DNA of 64,000 nucleotides from JBJXHC01 sp046160825. Its GTDB lineage: Bacteria > Bacteroidota > Ignavibacteria > UBA10030 > UBA6906. This document shows, one piece after another, positions 1-8,141 of this stretch (its first letter is position 1; the number at the start of each line of letters is the position of its first letter). Below the pieces are notes generated by a model. The model searched no databases and was not told the origin of the DNA. It saw only the letters and a program-made list of their open reading frames with translations. Position numbers and translations under genes: made by a program. The DNA lies in NCBI GenBank assembly GCA_046160825.1, contig JBJXHC010000126.1, positions 1 through 64,000 on the forward strand, written 5' to 3'.

Positions 1-1
1 G

Positions 2-82
2 GAAGCAGTCTCCATCTACAACACTGAGCGCCCGCATCTCAGCTTGGGAATGATGACACCGGAAATGCGTTATGCAGCTTAA
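2..82 (+). mobile_element. C-terminal end of an IS3-family transposase (cut by the window edge)
   Basis: The first frame open from base 2 reads into the stop at 80-82 with the segment YNTERPHLSLGMMTPEMRYA. This is the characteristic tail of IS3-family OrfB integrases (the YNxxRPHxxLGxxTPxE block that ends the rve domain). Only 26 residues are inside the window; the catalytic DDE residues would lie upstream. The terminal inverted repeat at 98-122 supports the reading. Whether the copy is intact cannot be told from here. Confidence 0.72.
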
Positions 83-97
83 CTTTCTAACTCACAC

Positions 98-122
98 TGT
101 CAACCTATGGACGGACGAGACA
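98..122. repeat. Probable right terminal inverted repeat of the IS3-type element
   Basis: The 25 bases end in ...CA and, read from outside inward on the minus strand, begin TGTCTCGTCC and end GGTTGACA. IS3-family ends start with TG and often have this type of sequence. It lies 16 bp after the transposase stop, the expected place. The left end is outside the window, so the repeat cannot be matched to its partner. Confidence 0.55.
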
Positions 123-160
123 GGGAGATAGTCGAGAGCGGAAGAGGGAGGAGAATAGAA

Positions 161-277
161 AATCCCGCCCCAGAGGTTGGAGCGGGATTCAAGAAAACCT
201 TCTCTGTTAGGGTTGAATATTCCGTTTTTCGAATCCCGCCTAATTGTGGAAGCGCGGAGAAGCGGGATATTCAACCC
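161..277. repeat. Cluster of short inverted repeats built on AATCCCGC
   Basis: The octamer AATCCCGC occurs at 161-168 and 232-239, and its complement at 182-189 (GCGGGATT) and, one base short, at 262-268 (GCGGGAT). The first two form a hairpin with a 13-base loop. A wider perfect 11-bp pair, GGGTTGAATAT at 210-220 and ATATTCAACCC at 267-277, encloses the second pair. No protein gene is supported here. It lies just past the hppA stop (minus strand) and could act as a terminator or be a miniature repeat. Confidence 0.5.
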
Positions 278-290
278 CGACTTGAAAAAT

Positions 291-2459
291 TTATATAAAC
301 AACGGTGCAAGCACCAGTGTAATCGTGCTCAGCAACTTAATGAGAACGTGCAGCGATGGACCGGCGGTATCCTTGAATGGATCGCCAACGGTATCGCCAA
401 CGACTGCTGCCTTGTGCGGCTCTGATTTCTTTCCGCCGTAGGCTCCGGTTTCAATATACTTCTTGGCATTATCCCAAGCGCCGCCACCGTTGTTGAGGAA
501 GAGCGCCATCAAAATGCCGACGATTGTTCCCACCATCAAAAATCCGCCGACAACTTCTGCGCCGCTTGCGCCGGTAACTGGCGATCCGGTGGAAACGTAC
601 AACCACTTGAAGAGGAGTCCGACCGCAACTGGCATACCCACCACCAACAGGCCGGGCATGACCATTTCGCGAAGAGCCGCCTTCGTGGCGATGTCCACGC
701 ACTGGCCGTAATCGGGTTTGGATGTTCCCGCCATGATTCCGGGGTTGTTCTTGAATTGCTCTCGCACGTTGTTGATGATTGCGTATGCGGCGCGACCCAC
801 GGCCTTGATTGCCATGGAGGAAAAAAGAAATACCAACACCGCACCAAACATCGCCCCGACAAACACCTCGGGTTTGTTCAGGTTGATGACGCCGGTGAAA
901 CTTGGCATGTAAATCTTCACTTCATCAATGTAGGCGCTGAAGAGCAGGAATGCAGCAAGTGCCGCAGAACCAACAGCGTATCCCTTGGTGAGTGCTTTGG
1001 TGGTGTTACCGACCGAGTCAAGACGATCCGTGCGATCACGGATTTCCTTTGGCTGCTGGCTCATTTCCACAATACCGCCGGCATTATCCGTAATCGGGCC
1101 GAATGTATCCATTGCGAGAATGTATGCAGCAGTTCCGAGCATGCCCATTGTTGCGACGGCTGTTCCGAAGAGGCCAGCGTGTGCCAGTCCCGAGCTTTCG
1201 CCGAGGAAGTAGGCGCTGATAATTGCAATAGCGATCACCAACACCGGGAAACCGGTTGACTCCATACCCACCGCGATACCGCTGATGATATTCGTTGCAG
1301 GTCCGGTTTGTGAGGCTTCAGCAATGGACTGCACCGGACGGTATTTGTACTCGGTGTAGTATTGCGTGATGAACACAAAAGCGAGGGATGTGAGGACGCC
1401 GATGAGACCACAAAGGAAGAAATTGAAATAGTAGTTTTCGCCAAGCAGCCAATGTGAGGAAAAATAGAAACCAACAATGGCAAGGACGGAAGTGATATAG
1501 TAGCCTCTGTTCAATGCCTTCATCGGGTCTTCTTTTTCATTTGCCTTCACCGACAGAATGCCGACGATTGAAGCGAGGATACCGAATGCACGGGCAACGA
1601 GAGGGAAGAGGAGGACGCCAAGAAGCGTCAGCCCCTCTGTTTCGAACACGGCAGTATTTGCGCGATAGAGTCCGGCTGCGAGAATCATTGCGCCGATATT
1701 CTCAGCGGCTGTTGACTCAAACAAATCGGCGCCACGGCCAGCGCAGTCGCCCACGTTGTCACCCACGAGATCGGCGATAACTGCCGGGTTGCGTGGATCG
1801 TCCTCAGGAATTCCGGCTTCCACTTTGCCGACGAGGTCGGCACCAACGTCTGCTGCCTTGGTGTAGATACCGCCACCAAGCTGCGCAAACAGCGCTACAA
1901 AGCTCGCTCCGAATCCGTAGCCCACAATCAACAGAGGAATCTTGGTAACATCTTCAGTCACGCCGGATGCTTTGGCGAGCGCAAAGAGTCCGGCCACACC
2001 GAGAAGGCTCATTGCAACAACGAAGAAACCGGAGACTGCTCCGCCACGAAGAGCTGGCTGAAGTGCATCATTCATGTTTCTTGTTGCACCGGCGGCAGTA
2101 CGGATATTGGATCGGATGGCGACCCACATTCCCATATATCCGGCAGCCACCGAGCACAAAGCGCCGAGAACAAACGAAAGCGTCGTCCACAATGCGAGAT
2201 CGCTTGCGCTTGCGGGATCGTGTTCATTGTGTGCCCGAACGAATGCATAAAGGATATAAATGATTGCTGCAAGTGCGGTTGCGAGGTACAGGATCGTCCT
2301 GTTTTGACGCTTCAGGAATGCCTCGGCCCCTGCCTTGATGGCATCCGAGATTTCCCGCATCTTTTCTGTGCCCGTATCCCGCTTCATGACGTCGCGGATA
2401 AGATACAGGGCAAACAGTAGTCCGATGACGCTGATGCCTATGATGAGGTTGAGTTCCAT
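291..2459 (-). CDS. hppA: Membrane-bound pyrophosphatase, K+-independent type
   Basis: This 722-residue protein hydrolyses pyrophosphate in the inner membrane and uses the energy to pump protons outward. It is polytopic and carries the family pyrophosphate/Mg site GGGIYTKAADVGADLVGKVE around residues 195-214, with further acidic motifs (DNVGDCAGRGAD, DTVGDPFKDT near the C-terminus). At residues 484-493 it reads GNTTKALTKG. Lys at 488 and Thr at 491 are the pair known to replace K+ in K+-independent enzymes, so this is most likely an H+-pump. The start is preceded by AAAGGAGC on the minus strand. A paralogue of the K+-dependent class is encoded next to it in the same direction. Length is normal for the family. 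Confidence 0.95.
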   Translation of the reverse strand: MELNLIIGISVIGLLFALYLIRDVMKRDTGTEKMREISDAIKAGAEAFLKRQNRTILYLATALAAIIYILYAFVRAHNEHDPASASDLALWTTLSFVLGALCSVAAGYMGMWVAIRSNIRTAAGATRNMNDALQPALRGGAVSGFFVVAMSLLGVAGLFALAKASGVTEDVTKIPLLIVGYGFGASFVALFAQLGGGIYTKAADVGADLVGKVEAGIPEDDPRNPAVIADLVGDNVGDCAGRGADLFESTAAENIGAMILAAGLYRANTAVFETEGLTLLGVLLFPLVARAFGILASIVGILSVKANEKEDPMKALNRGYYITSVLAIVGFYFSSHWLLGENYYFNFFLCGLIGVLTSLAFVFITQYYTEYKYRPVQSIAEASQTGPATNIISGIAVGMESTGFPVLVIAIAIISAYFLGESSGLAHAGLFGTAVATMGMLGTAAYILAMDTFGPITDNAGGIVEMSQQPKEIRDRTDRLDSVGNTTKALTKGYAVGSAALAAFLLFSAYIDEVKIYMPSFTGVINLNKPEVFVGAMFGAVLVFLFSSMAIKAVGRAAYAIINNVREQFKNNPGIMAGTSKPDYGQCVDIATKAALREMVMPGLLVVGMPVAVGLLFKWLYVSTGSPVTGASGAEVVGGFLMVGTIVGILMALFLNNGGGAWDNAKKYIETGAYGGKKSEPHKAAVVGDTVGDPFKDTAGPSLHVLIKLLSTITLVLAPLFI

Positions 2460-2641
2460 GTGGTTGGTGAAAGCTCCTTTCTATGAGTCGAACTTATGGC
2501 TGATGGTGTTAATTTCCAATGGTCGAACTTCTGACATCTCTTTTCCTTCGTTCAGGGGTTACTTTCAGTGAGGAATGAATTGAACGGGTTTCAATATAGG
2601 GAAAACGGGGTTCCTTTTCCAGATTTCAGATAGAAAATAAA

Positions 2642-2668
2642 AAGCCGCTTCTATTAAAGAAGCGGCTT
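2642..2668 (-). terminator. Intrinsic terminator after the second hppA
   Basis: A perfect 10-bp stem (AAGCCGCTTC at 2642-2651, GAAGCGGCTT at 2659-2668) with a 7-base loop is followed on the minus strand by a T-rich run (TTTTTATTTTC). It sits 21 bp past the stop of the gene at 2690-4819 and separates the two pyrophosphatase genes into distinct transcripts. Confidence 0.85.
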
Positions 2669-2689
2669 GAATTATCGGGTTTTTTAAGA

Positions 2690-4819
2690 CTAAACGAGCA
2701 ATGGGGCAATAACAAGAGAAACAACCGACATGAGCTTGATCAGGATATTCATAGCCGGGCCGGAAGTGTCTTTGAAGGGATCGCCAACCGTATCGCCGAC
2801 AACGGCAGCCTTGTGGGCATCCGATCCCTTTTTCTCGCCTTCGACTTCACCCTTCTCAATTGCCTTCTTGGCATTGTCCCACGCACCGCCTGCATTTGCC
2901 ATCATGAGTGCGAGGAGAACACCTGTCACAGTCGCGCCCGCGAGCATTCCGCCCAGAGCCGCCGGGCCGAGCAGGAATCCCACGGCAACCGGTGCAATGA
3001 CAGCCGTAATACCGGGGAGAATCATCTCGCGCAATGCAGCGGTTGTTGATATGTCAACGCACCTGGCTGCGTCTGGTTTGACACCAGGTCTGCCTTCGAG
3101 CAGGCCGGGGATCTCGCGGAATTGCCGTCTGATCTCATCCACCATTTTTCCTGCTGCCCGGCCGACCGAGGTCATTGTGAGTGCACCGATGAAGAAGGGA
3201 AGTACGCCCCCAATGAAGAGACCGATAACAACGCCTGGATTTGTCACGACTATTTGAAGCGGACTTTCACCCTCAGCCAGGAGTGTGGCGTATCTTTTCC
3301 ATTCACCGACGGGTGCAATACCGCTGGCAACCAGTTCATTGAGCTTTGTGACAATTGAAGCTGAGACCGCCTGTGAGTACGCGGCGAAGAGAGCCAGCGC
3401 TGTCAATGCTGCGGAGCCAATGGCAAACCCTTTTCCGATGGCGGCCGTCGTGTTGCCCAACGCGTCAAGTCCGTCCGTAATCTTGCGAACCTCCGGTCCG
3501 AGCCCGGACATCTCGGAGATCCCTCCTGCATTGTCGGCAATCGGGCCGTACGCATCGACCGACATGGTAATGCCGACCGTGGCGAGCATACCGACTGCTG
3601 CGATACCGATTCCATAGAGGCCGGCCACGTCATTCGAAACGAAGATTGCCACGCAAATCGCTATCACAGGTAGTGCAGTCGATTCGAGTCCGACAGCGAG
3701 ACCACTGATGATATTTGTTGCCGCACCCGTCTTACTAGCAGCGCATATCCGCTTTACAGGACCGGCCGATGTGTAATACTCGGTGATGAGTCCGATTAAA
3801 ATACCTGCAACCGTGCCAAAGAAGATAGCCCAGAAAACGTTATTGCTGACGTCGTATGTCGCTACCAGCCAATAGCTGCCGGCGAGGAAAAGTCCGGCTG
3901 CAATGAAAGTCGAATATCGCAACGCTGCCGCAGGAGAGTATTGCTTGAGGATCCTCATTGAACCAATCCCAACAAATGAAGCCACCAGTCCAATGACCGA
4001 GAGAACGATGGGAAGAGACATGAGCATGGCTTTGATTGATGCGTCTGCGACTTCCGGTGCAGCTTTGAGCAGCCCAAGACTTTCCGGCAAGAGTGTTGCA
4101 GCGATGGCAATGGTTGCCACAATTGAGCCGACATAAGATTCAAAAATATCGGCACCCATGCCCGCGACATCTCCCACATTGTCTCCCACATTGTCTGCAA
4201 TAACACCCGGGTTGCGCGGATCATCTTCGGGAATGTTCGCTTCGACTTTTCCGACTAGGTCTGCACCAACATCGGCGGCCTTGGTATAGATTCCTCCGCC
4301 CACACGGGCAAAAAGCGCTATGGAACTGGCTCCCATCGCAAACCCGTTGATGATCTGAGCGGTTTCGGGTTTTCCAAAGTACCAGAAGAAAACACCGACA
4401 CCAATAAGCCCCAGACTGGCAACGCTCACCCCCATCACGGCGCCGCCGTTGAATGCAGTAAGCAGGGCTTTGCCCTGACCATGGTCTTTTGCCGCGGCAG
4501 CGGTGCGAACATTCGCCTTGGTGGCGGCTTTCATGCCGAAGAAGCCGGCGAGCACCGAGCAAATAGCCCCACTGACAAATGCAGAGGCCGTTTGCCAATC
4601 AAGGAAAACCGCAAGGAGTATGGACACAACGATGACAAAGAACGTCAACACTGTATACTCCCGCTTCAAGAAGGCCATTGCACCCTCTTGAATTTGTTCG
4701 GCGATGCTTTGCATCAGTTCATTACCTGCTGCCTGACGCTTCAGTGAGAAATAAATGATGAAGGCAACGAGAAGCCCCAATACACCAAATAGTGGAGAGA
4801 GAGAAGTCAACATTTCCAT
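2690..4819 (-). CDS. hppA: Membrane-bound pyrophosphatase, K+-dependent type
   Basis: A 709-residue integral membrane pyrophosphatase. The substrate motif GGGIYTKAADVGADLVGKVE lies near residues 174-193 and the second acidic motif is DNVGDVAGMGAD. The diagnostic segment at residues 455-464 is GNTTAAIGKG: Ala and Gly stand where the neighbouring paralogue has Lys and Thr, the signature of enzymes that need K+. This class includes both Na+- and H+-pumping members; after the shared GADIFES motif this protein reads YVGS where the paralogue reads TAAE, but I cannot decide the ion from that. The gene ends 21 bp before a strong terminator, so it is transcribed apart from the other hppA. Confidence 0.94.
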   Translation of the reverse strand: MEMLTSLSPLFGVLGLLVAFIIYFSLKRQAAGNELMQSIAEQIQEGAMAFLKREYTVLTFFVIVVSILLAVFLDWQTASAFVSGAICSVLAGFFGMKAATKANVRTAAAAKDHGQGKALLTAFNGGAVMGVSVASLGLIGVGVFFWYFGKPETAQIINGFAMGASSIALFARVGGGIYTKAADVGADLVGKVEANIPEDDPRNPGVIADNVGDNVGDVAGMGADIFESYVGSIVATIAIAATLLPESLGLLKAAPEVADASIKAMLMSLPIVLSVIGLVASFVGIGSMRILKQYSPAAALRYSTFIAAGLFLAGSYWLVATYDVSNNVFWAIFFGTVAGILIGLITEYYTSAGPVKRICAASKTGAATNIISGLAVGLESTALPVIAICVAIFVSNDVAGLYGIGIAAVGMLATVGITMSVDAYGPIADNAGGISEMSGLGPEVRKITDGLDALGNTTAAIGKGFAIGSAALTALALFAAYSQAVSASIVTKLNELVASGIAPVGEWKRYATLLAEGESPLQIVVTNPGVVIGLFIGGVLPFFIGALTMTSVGRAAGKMVDEIRRQFREIPGLLEGRPGVKPDAARCVDISTTAALREMILPGITAVIAPVAVGFLLGPAALGGMLAGATVTGVLLALMMANAGGAWDNAKKAIEKGEVEGEKKGSDAHKAAVVGDTVGDPFKDTSGPAMNILIKLMSVVSLVIAPLLV

Positions 4820-4861
4820 GCAGAGAATACTCCTTGATGTATGATGGTTGGCGAGATCATA

Positions 4862-4966
4862 TCAATCTTTATTTGGTGTCTTCAGGACTTTTATAAAAAA
4901 ATATATGGTGAATGCAGTCACTATCCCCATGGTGAGTATCATCGTTACTAACGCGGCGGTTGTCAT
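4862..4966 (-). CDS. MetS-like small subunit of the NSS transporter
   Basis: A 34-residue reading frame, MTTAALVTMILTMG... ending in VLKTPNKD, contains one hydrophobic transmembrane helix (about residues 4-26) and a short basic tail. Its ATG overlaps the TGA of the NSS symporter (ATGA), with GGAAGGG just upstream, so the two should be translationally coupled. Small one-helix partners of this size and position are known for NSS-type amino-acid importers (MetP with MetS in Corynebacterium). I infer the same role. It is short, so the call rests on the overlap, the ribosome site and the helix. Confidence 0.7.
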   Translation of the reverse strand: MTTAALVTMILTMGIVTAFTIYFFIKVLKTPNKD

Positions 4967-6633
4967 GCTGTTTTCCCTTCCAGTTTGCGTAGTTTCTGTG
5001 CATAGTACACGAGATAACAAATACCGAGGAATACGGCCATGAGCAGGAACCTGGACGCGTTCACATAGAATAACTGTTCTTCAAGCGCCGCTTTTTGTCC
5101 CGGGTCGGTTGCCGCGAGTATTTGTTCCCTGATGCCTGTGTTGAGAACCTGTTTGATAAGGGATCCGTTGTCAAGCACCCACCCGTTTCCGCTCATCAGG
5201 CTTGAAATTGCCCCGCCCCAATCGCCATTCATTGGAGAAATCACCGAGCCGATAAATACGAAGAGGAGAAAAACAGGAGTGATATACTTGATTATGAACT
5301 TGTATACGTTCGGTACATGCATGTCCGCTCCTGAGGTAATCTCCCTCCATCCCTTGTCGATGCCAAAGACCCACGCGAACAATATCGATTCTACGAGGGC
5401 AAAGATGACAAGAGAAACTGTGCCTGCCCAGTAGTCATACTCTCCAAAGACTCCATAATTGTAGAAGAAAACGGTTGGAAGACCCAGGACAAGAGTTATG
5501 GTACCGAACGACCAGGCAGATTTCTGGCGTGACCATTTGAACTCATCCTGCATGAATCCCATCCAGGGTGTTCCCATAGCAAGGGAAGATGTAATTCCCG
5601 CGAAGAACAAAAGCCCGAACCAAGCTACTCCTGCCAGCGCAGCGAGGGCCGGGCCCCAATTCTCGAAGAGGAAAGGCATTGTCTGAAATGCCATTCCGAA
5701 CCCCGCATTTTCCTTTACCCAATCCAGTCCGAGATAACCGGCTGCGATCGGGATAACAATCATGCTTCCCAGCACCACTTCCACGAACTCGTTCATCCAT
5801 CCCGCAGACATCGCGTTGAGCGCAATGTCATCCTTTGCCTTGACATAGGCAGCGTAACAATGAATAGTACCCATTCCAACAGAGAGGGTGAAGAAAATCT
5901 GTCCCGCTGCCGCAAGCCATACCTTTGGATCCCACAATGAATCAAACTGGGGATTCCAGAGGAAGTTGATTCCCGCCAGTGCATCAGCATCGGGATGTTC
6001 CGGGCTTGCTCCAGAAGTTCCAAGGGTGGCTCCCCGGATTGCGAGGAATATACCAAAGAGAATGAGTATCGGCATACCGATTTTCGCTGTTTTTTCCACG
6101 CCACCTGACAACCCCTTGGAGAGAATCCATGTATTCAAAAAGAGGCAAAGGAAGTAGAAGATAACCGCTTCATATGGAATGCCGGTTGTTGTAGTATTTA
6201 TGTCGACGTAATTCGTGAAGAAGTTTGCCACTTCAAGTTGCGTCATGCCATCGAAGGTGCGTGCAATGGAATGGATGACATAAGACATTGTCCATGATTC
6301 GATATAACAATAGTATGCTGCCACCGCAATGTTTGTCCAGATACCGAACACTCCGAAATATTTCCAGAGTCGGCGCTTGTCCATATTATCAAAGATGTAG
6401 GGCGTGGAATGGTTGCCAAATTTCCCCCCAAACCTTCCCATCGACCACTCAATCCAGAGAAGGGGAATACCCATGACAAGAAACGACACCAGGTAAGGAA
6501 TAATGAACGCGCCTCCGCCGTTGTTTACTGCCTGGACGGGGAAGCGAAGGAAGTTTCCAAGTCCGACGGCATTGCCTGCCATTGCAAGGACAAGCCCGAC
6601 CCTCGATCCCCAGCCTTCACGATGAGTTGTCAT
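4963..6633 (-). CDS. Sodium-dependent symporter, NSS/SNF family
   Basis: A 556-residue, roughly 12-helix inner-membrane protein that should import an amino acid or related solute with Na+. The N-terminal helix has the family signature GNAVGLGNFLRFP (residues 16-28), where the unwound part of helix 1 binds Na+ and substrate, followed by NNGGGAFIIPYL. Length and topology fit the LeuT/MetP group. The start has GAAAGG upstream. The stop overlaps the start of a 34-residue one-helix protein, which points to the MetP/MetS-like subclass. The substrate cannot be deduced from sequence alone. Confidence 0.93.
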   Translation of the reverse strand: MTTHREGWGSRVGLVLAMAGNAVGLGNFLRFPVQAVNNGGGAFIIPYLVSFLVMGIPLLWIEWSMGRFGGKFGNHSTPYIFDNMDKRRLWKYFGVFGIWTNIAVAAYYCYIESWTMSYVIHSIARTFDGMTQLEVANFFTNYVDINTTTTGIPYEAVIFYFLCLFLNTWILSKGLSGGVEKTAKIGMPILILFGIFLAIRGATLGTSGASPEHPDADALAGINFLWNPQFDSLWDPKVWLAAAGQIFFTLSVGMGTIHCYAAYVKAKDDIALNAMSAGWMNEFVEVVLGSMIVIPIAAGYLGLDWVKENAGFGMAFQTMPFLFENWGPALAALAGVAWFGLLFFAGITSSLAMGTPWMGFMQDEFKWSRQKSAWSFGTITLVLGLPTVFFYNYGVFGEYDYWAGTVSLVIFALVESILFAWVFGIDKGWREITSGADMHVPNVYKFIIKYITPVFLLFVFIGSVISPMNGDWGGAISSLMSGNGWVLDNGSLIKQVLNTGIREQILAATDPGQKAALEEQLFYVNASRFLLMAVFLGICYLVYYAQKLRKLEGKTA

Positions 6634-6887
6634 TATAGACCTTTCGTTGTATTTATGGGCTCGTTATGACTATTTGAAACTGGCAGCAATCGACAAGTGA
6701 GAAAGGTACGAGAGAACAAAAATGATCCGGTTCGTGGTCGAAATGCCCTGGTGTGTTTGTGGGCAGTCTTCATTCTATAAAGAGCAGCCCCAATATATAG
6801 TCATTTGGTGATAAAGGCAACGACCTTCAACAACACCCAAACCTCGGATCGAGCTATATTCATTTCAAAAACAGGGAAACCGCCACA

Positions 6888-7511
6888 TCATTCAGCCGGC
6901 GATTTCTTGAATTTGTGTTGAAGGTATTTGATGATGAGGGGAAGAATCGATAGAAAAATCACAACCGCAATAACGTATTCAATCTTCTTTTCTATTCCCG
7001 GAATAGACCTCCCCAGGAAGTAGCCGAGCAGGGTCATACTCGTGATCCAGCCGATCCCTCCAAAGATATTGAACATTGCAAACCGGCGGTACTTCATTTC
7101 CGCAATCCCGGCCACGACGGGAGCGAAGGTTCTTGCAAACGGCATGAAGCGCGCAAGCACGATCGTTATGCCGCCATACTTGTCGTAGAACTCCTTTGTT
7201 TTCAGCAAGTGGCTTCGCTTGAAGAACCTCGACTCCGGCCTGTTGAACAAAGAATGACCGGCTCGTAGACCGATGTAATAGCCGACCGCATCACCTGTGA
7301 TTGCCGCAATGCACAGCAGAATGTTCAGCCATGTTATGTCCAGGAACCCTTGGGATGCAAGAAGTCCGGCTGTTACAAGCAACGAGTCGCCGGGCAGAAA
7401 GAACCCAATGAGAAGACCCGTTTCAGCAAAGATGATCGCAAAGAGTCCTATGTATCCGCCCCACAGGACAATCTCTTCAAGTGTAGGTAGTTGAAAGTCA
7501 CCGATTGACAT
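6888..7511 (-). CDS. DedA family (VTT/SNARE-associated domain) membrane protein
   Basis: A 207-residue inner-membrane protein with the DedA pattern: ETGLLIGFFLPGDSLLVTAGLLA near residues 30-52, GYYIGLRAGHSLF, and FARFMPFARTFAPVVAG near residues 120-136 with the conserved arginines. DedA proteins are linked to undecaprenyl-phosphate or phospholipid translocation and to membrane-potential homeostasis; which applies here is not visible. AAAGGA precedes the start. A 37-residue membrane peptide ends 9 bp upstream in the same direction and is probably co-transcribed. Confidence 0.9.
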   Translation of the reverse strand: MSIGDFQLPTLEEIVLWGGYIGLFAIIFAETGLLIGFFLPGDSLLVTAGLLASQGFLDITWLNILLCIAAITGDAVGYYIGLRAGHSLFNRPESRFFKRSHLLKTKEFYDKYGGITIVLARFMPFARTFAPVVAGIAEMKYRRFAMFNIFGGIGWITSMTLLGYFLGRSIPGIEKKIEYVIAVVIFLSILPLIIKYLQHKFKKSPAE

Positions 7512-7520
7512 GTTGTTCCT

Positions 7521-7634
7521 TTACCCCAGGATCAATTTAAGTATGACGATGATGAGAATGGTCCCTCCCATGAACAAAAGAATTCCCAATAAAGCCCTTT
7601 TTCCTGACTGTGGTTTGTCTTGTTCGTTTGGCAT
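7521..7634 (-). CDS. Small single-helix membrane protein upstream of dedA
   Basis: A 37-residue frame starts at an ATG with GGAG 6 bases upstream and runs MPNEQDKPQSGKR followed by a hydrophobic helix (about residues 14-36) and a TAA stop. It ends 9 bp before the dedA start. The polar, basic N-terminus would sit in the cytoplasm. I do not recognise a family. The support is the ribosome site, the tight spacing and the clean hydrophobic segment; it could still be a chance frame. Confidence 0.5.
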   Translation of the reverse strand: MPNEQDKPQSGKRALLGILLFMGGTILIIVILKLILG

Positions 7635-7693
7635 GCTAACTCCATGTTGAAGTAAGTAATGAGTATGAATCTCCTGGATGAGATGCATAGGAG

Positions 7694-8023
7694 TTAGAGG
7701 GCCGAAGACGTGGTTTGTGTGTACATGAGGTGGGAGGGAAAGTCATTGGAAAAAGAGCAACAAATAAAGTCAATTTTGAGGATGTGCGAGCACGGGAACA
7801 CAGCTCCGGTTTCGAGGAATGCCTCTACCGTAGACGGGTTCTCTATCGTGTTGCAGCGAATGTTCAGGCCGGTGCTGGTGTGAAATACATGTTGTGCAAC
7901 AAGGGAATGAATCTCTGAGCTGACCGGTATGAGTTCATTTTGGGACCAAAGGGGCGAGTGTGATGATAACAAAGTCAATGCAACAGTTACCATGCATATT
8001 ATGGGCCGGAGTCTTGAGAACAT
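7694..8023 (-). CDS. Possible small secreted protein
   Basis: From an ATG at 8023 the frame encodes 109 residues: a signal-peptide-like start (MFSRLRPIICMVTVALTLLS followed by SHSPLWS and QNE) and a mature part with four cysteines (two adjacent). The open frame extends further upstream, but the ATG at 8023 is where the signal sequence begins. No family is recognised and the ribosome site is weak. The gap between dedA and gltS would otherwise be empty. It could be non-coding. Confidence 0.3.
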   Translation of the reverse strand: MFSRLRPIICMVTVALTLLSSHSPLWSQNELIPVSSEIHSLVAQHVFHTSTGLNIRCNTIENPSTVEAFLETGAVFPCSHILKIDFICCSFSNDFPSHLMYTQTTSSAL

Positions 8024-8141
8024 GAACCAAATATACATCCGTTCTCCATGAAAGGCAATCAAGATGGCTTGCACATGAGAGAAAAACGTCTATCTTGGGG
8101 TCAAGTTTTTCGGTCGTCTCACTTCACAATCCAGTGTGTGC

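Noticed and set aside
107..425. Short frames after the IS end
   Set aside because: They cross the inverted-repeat cluster and the hppA 3' end on both strands and have no protein-like content.
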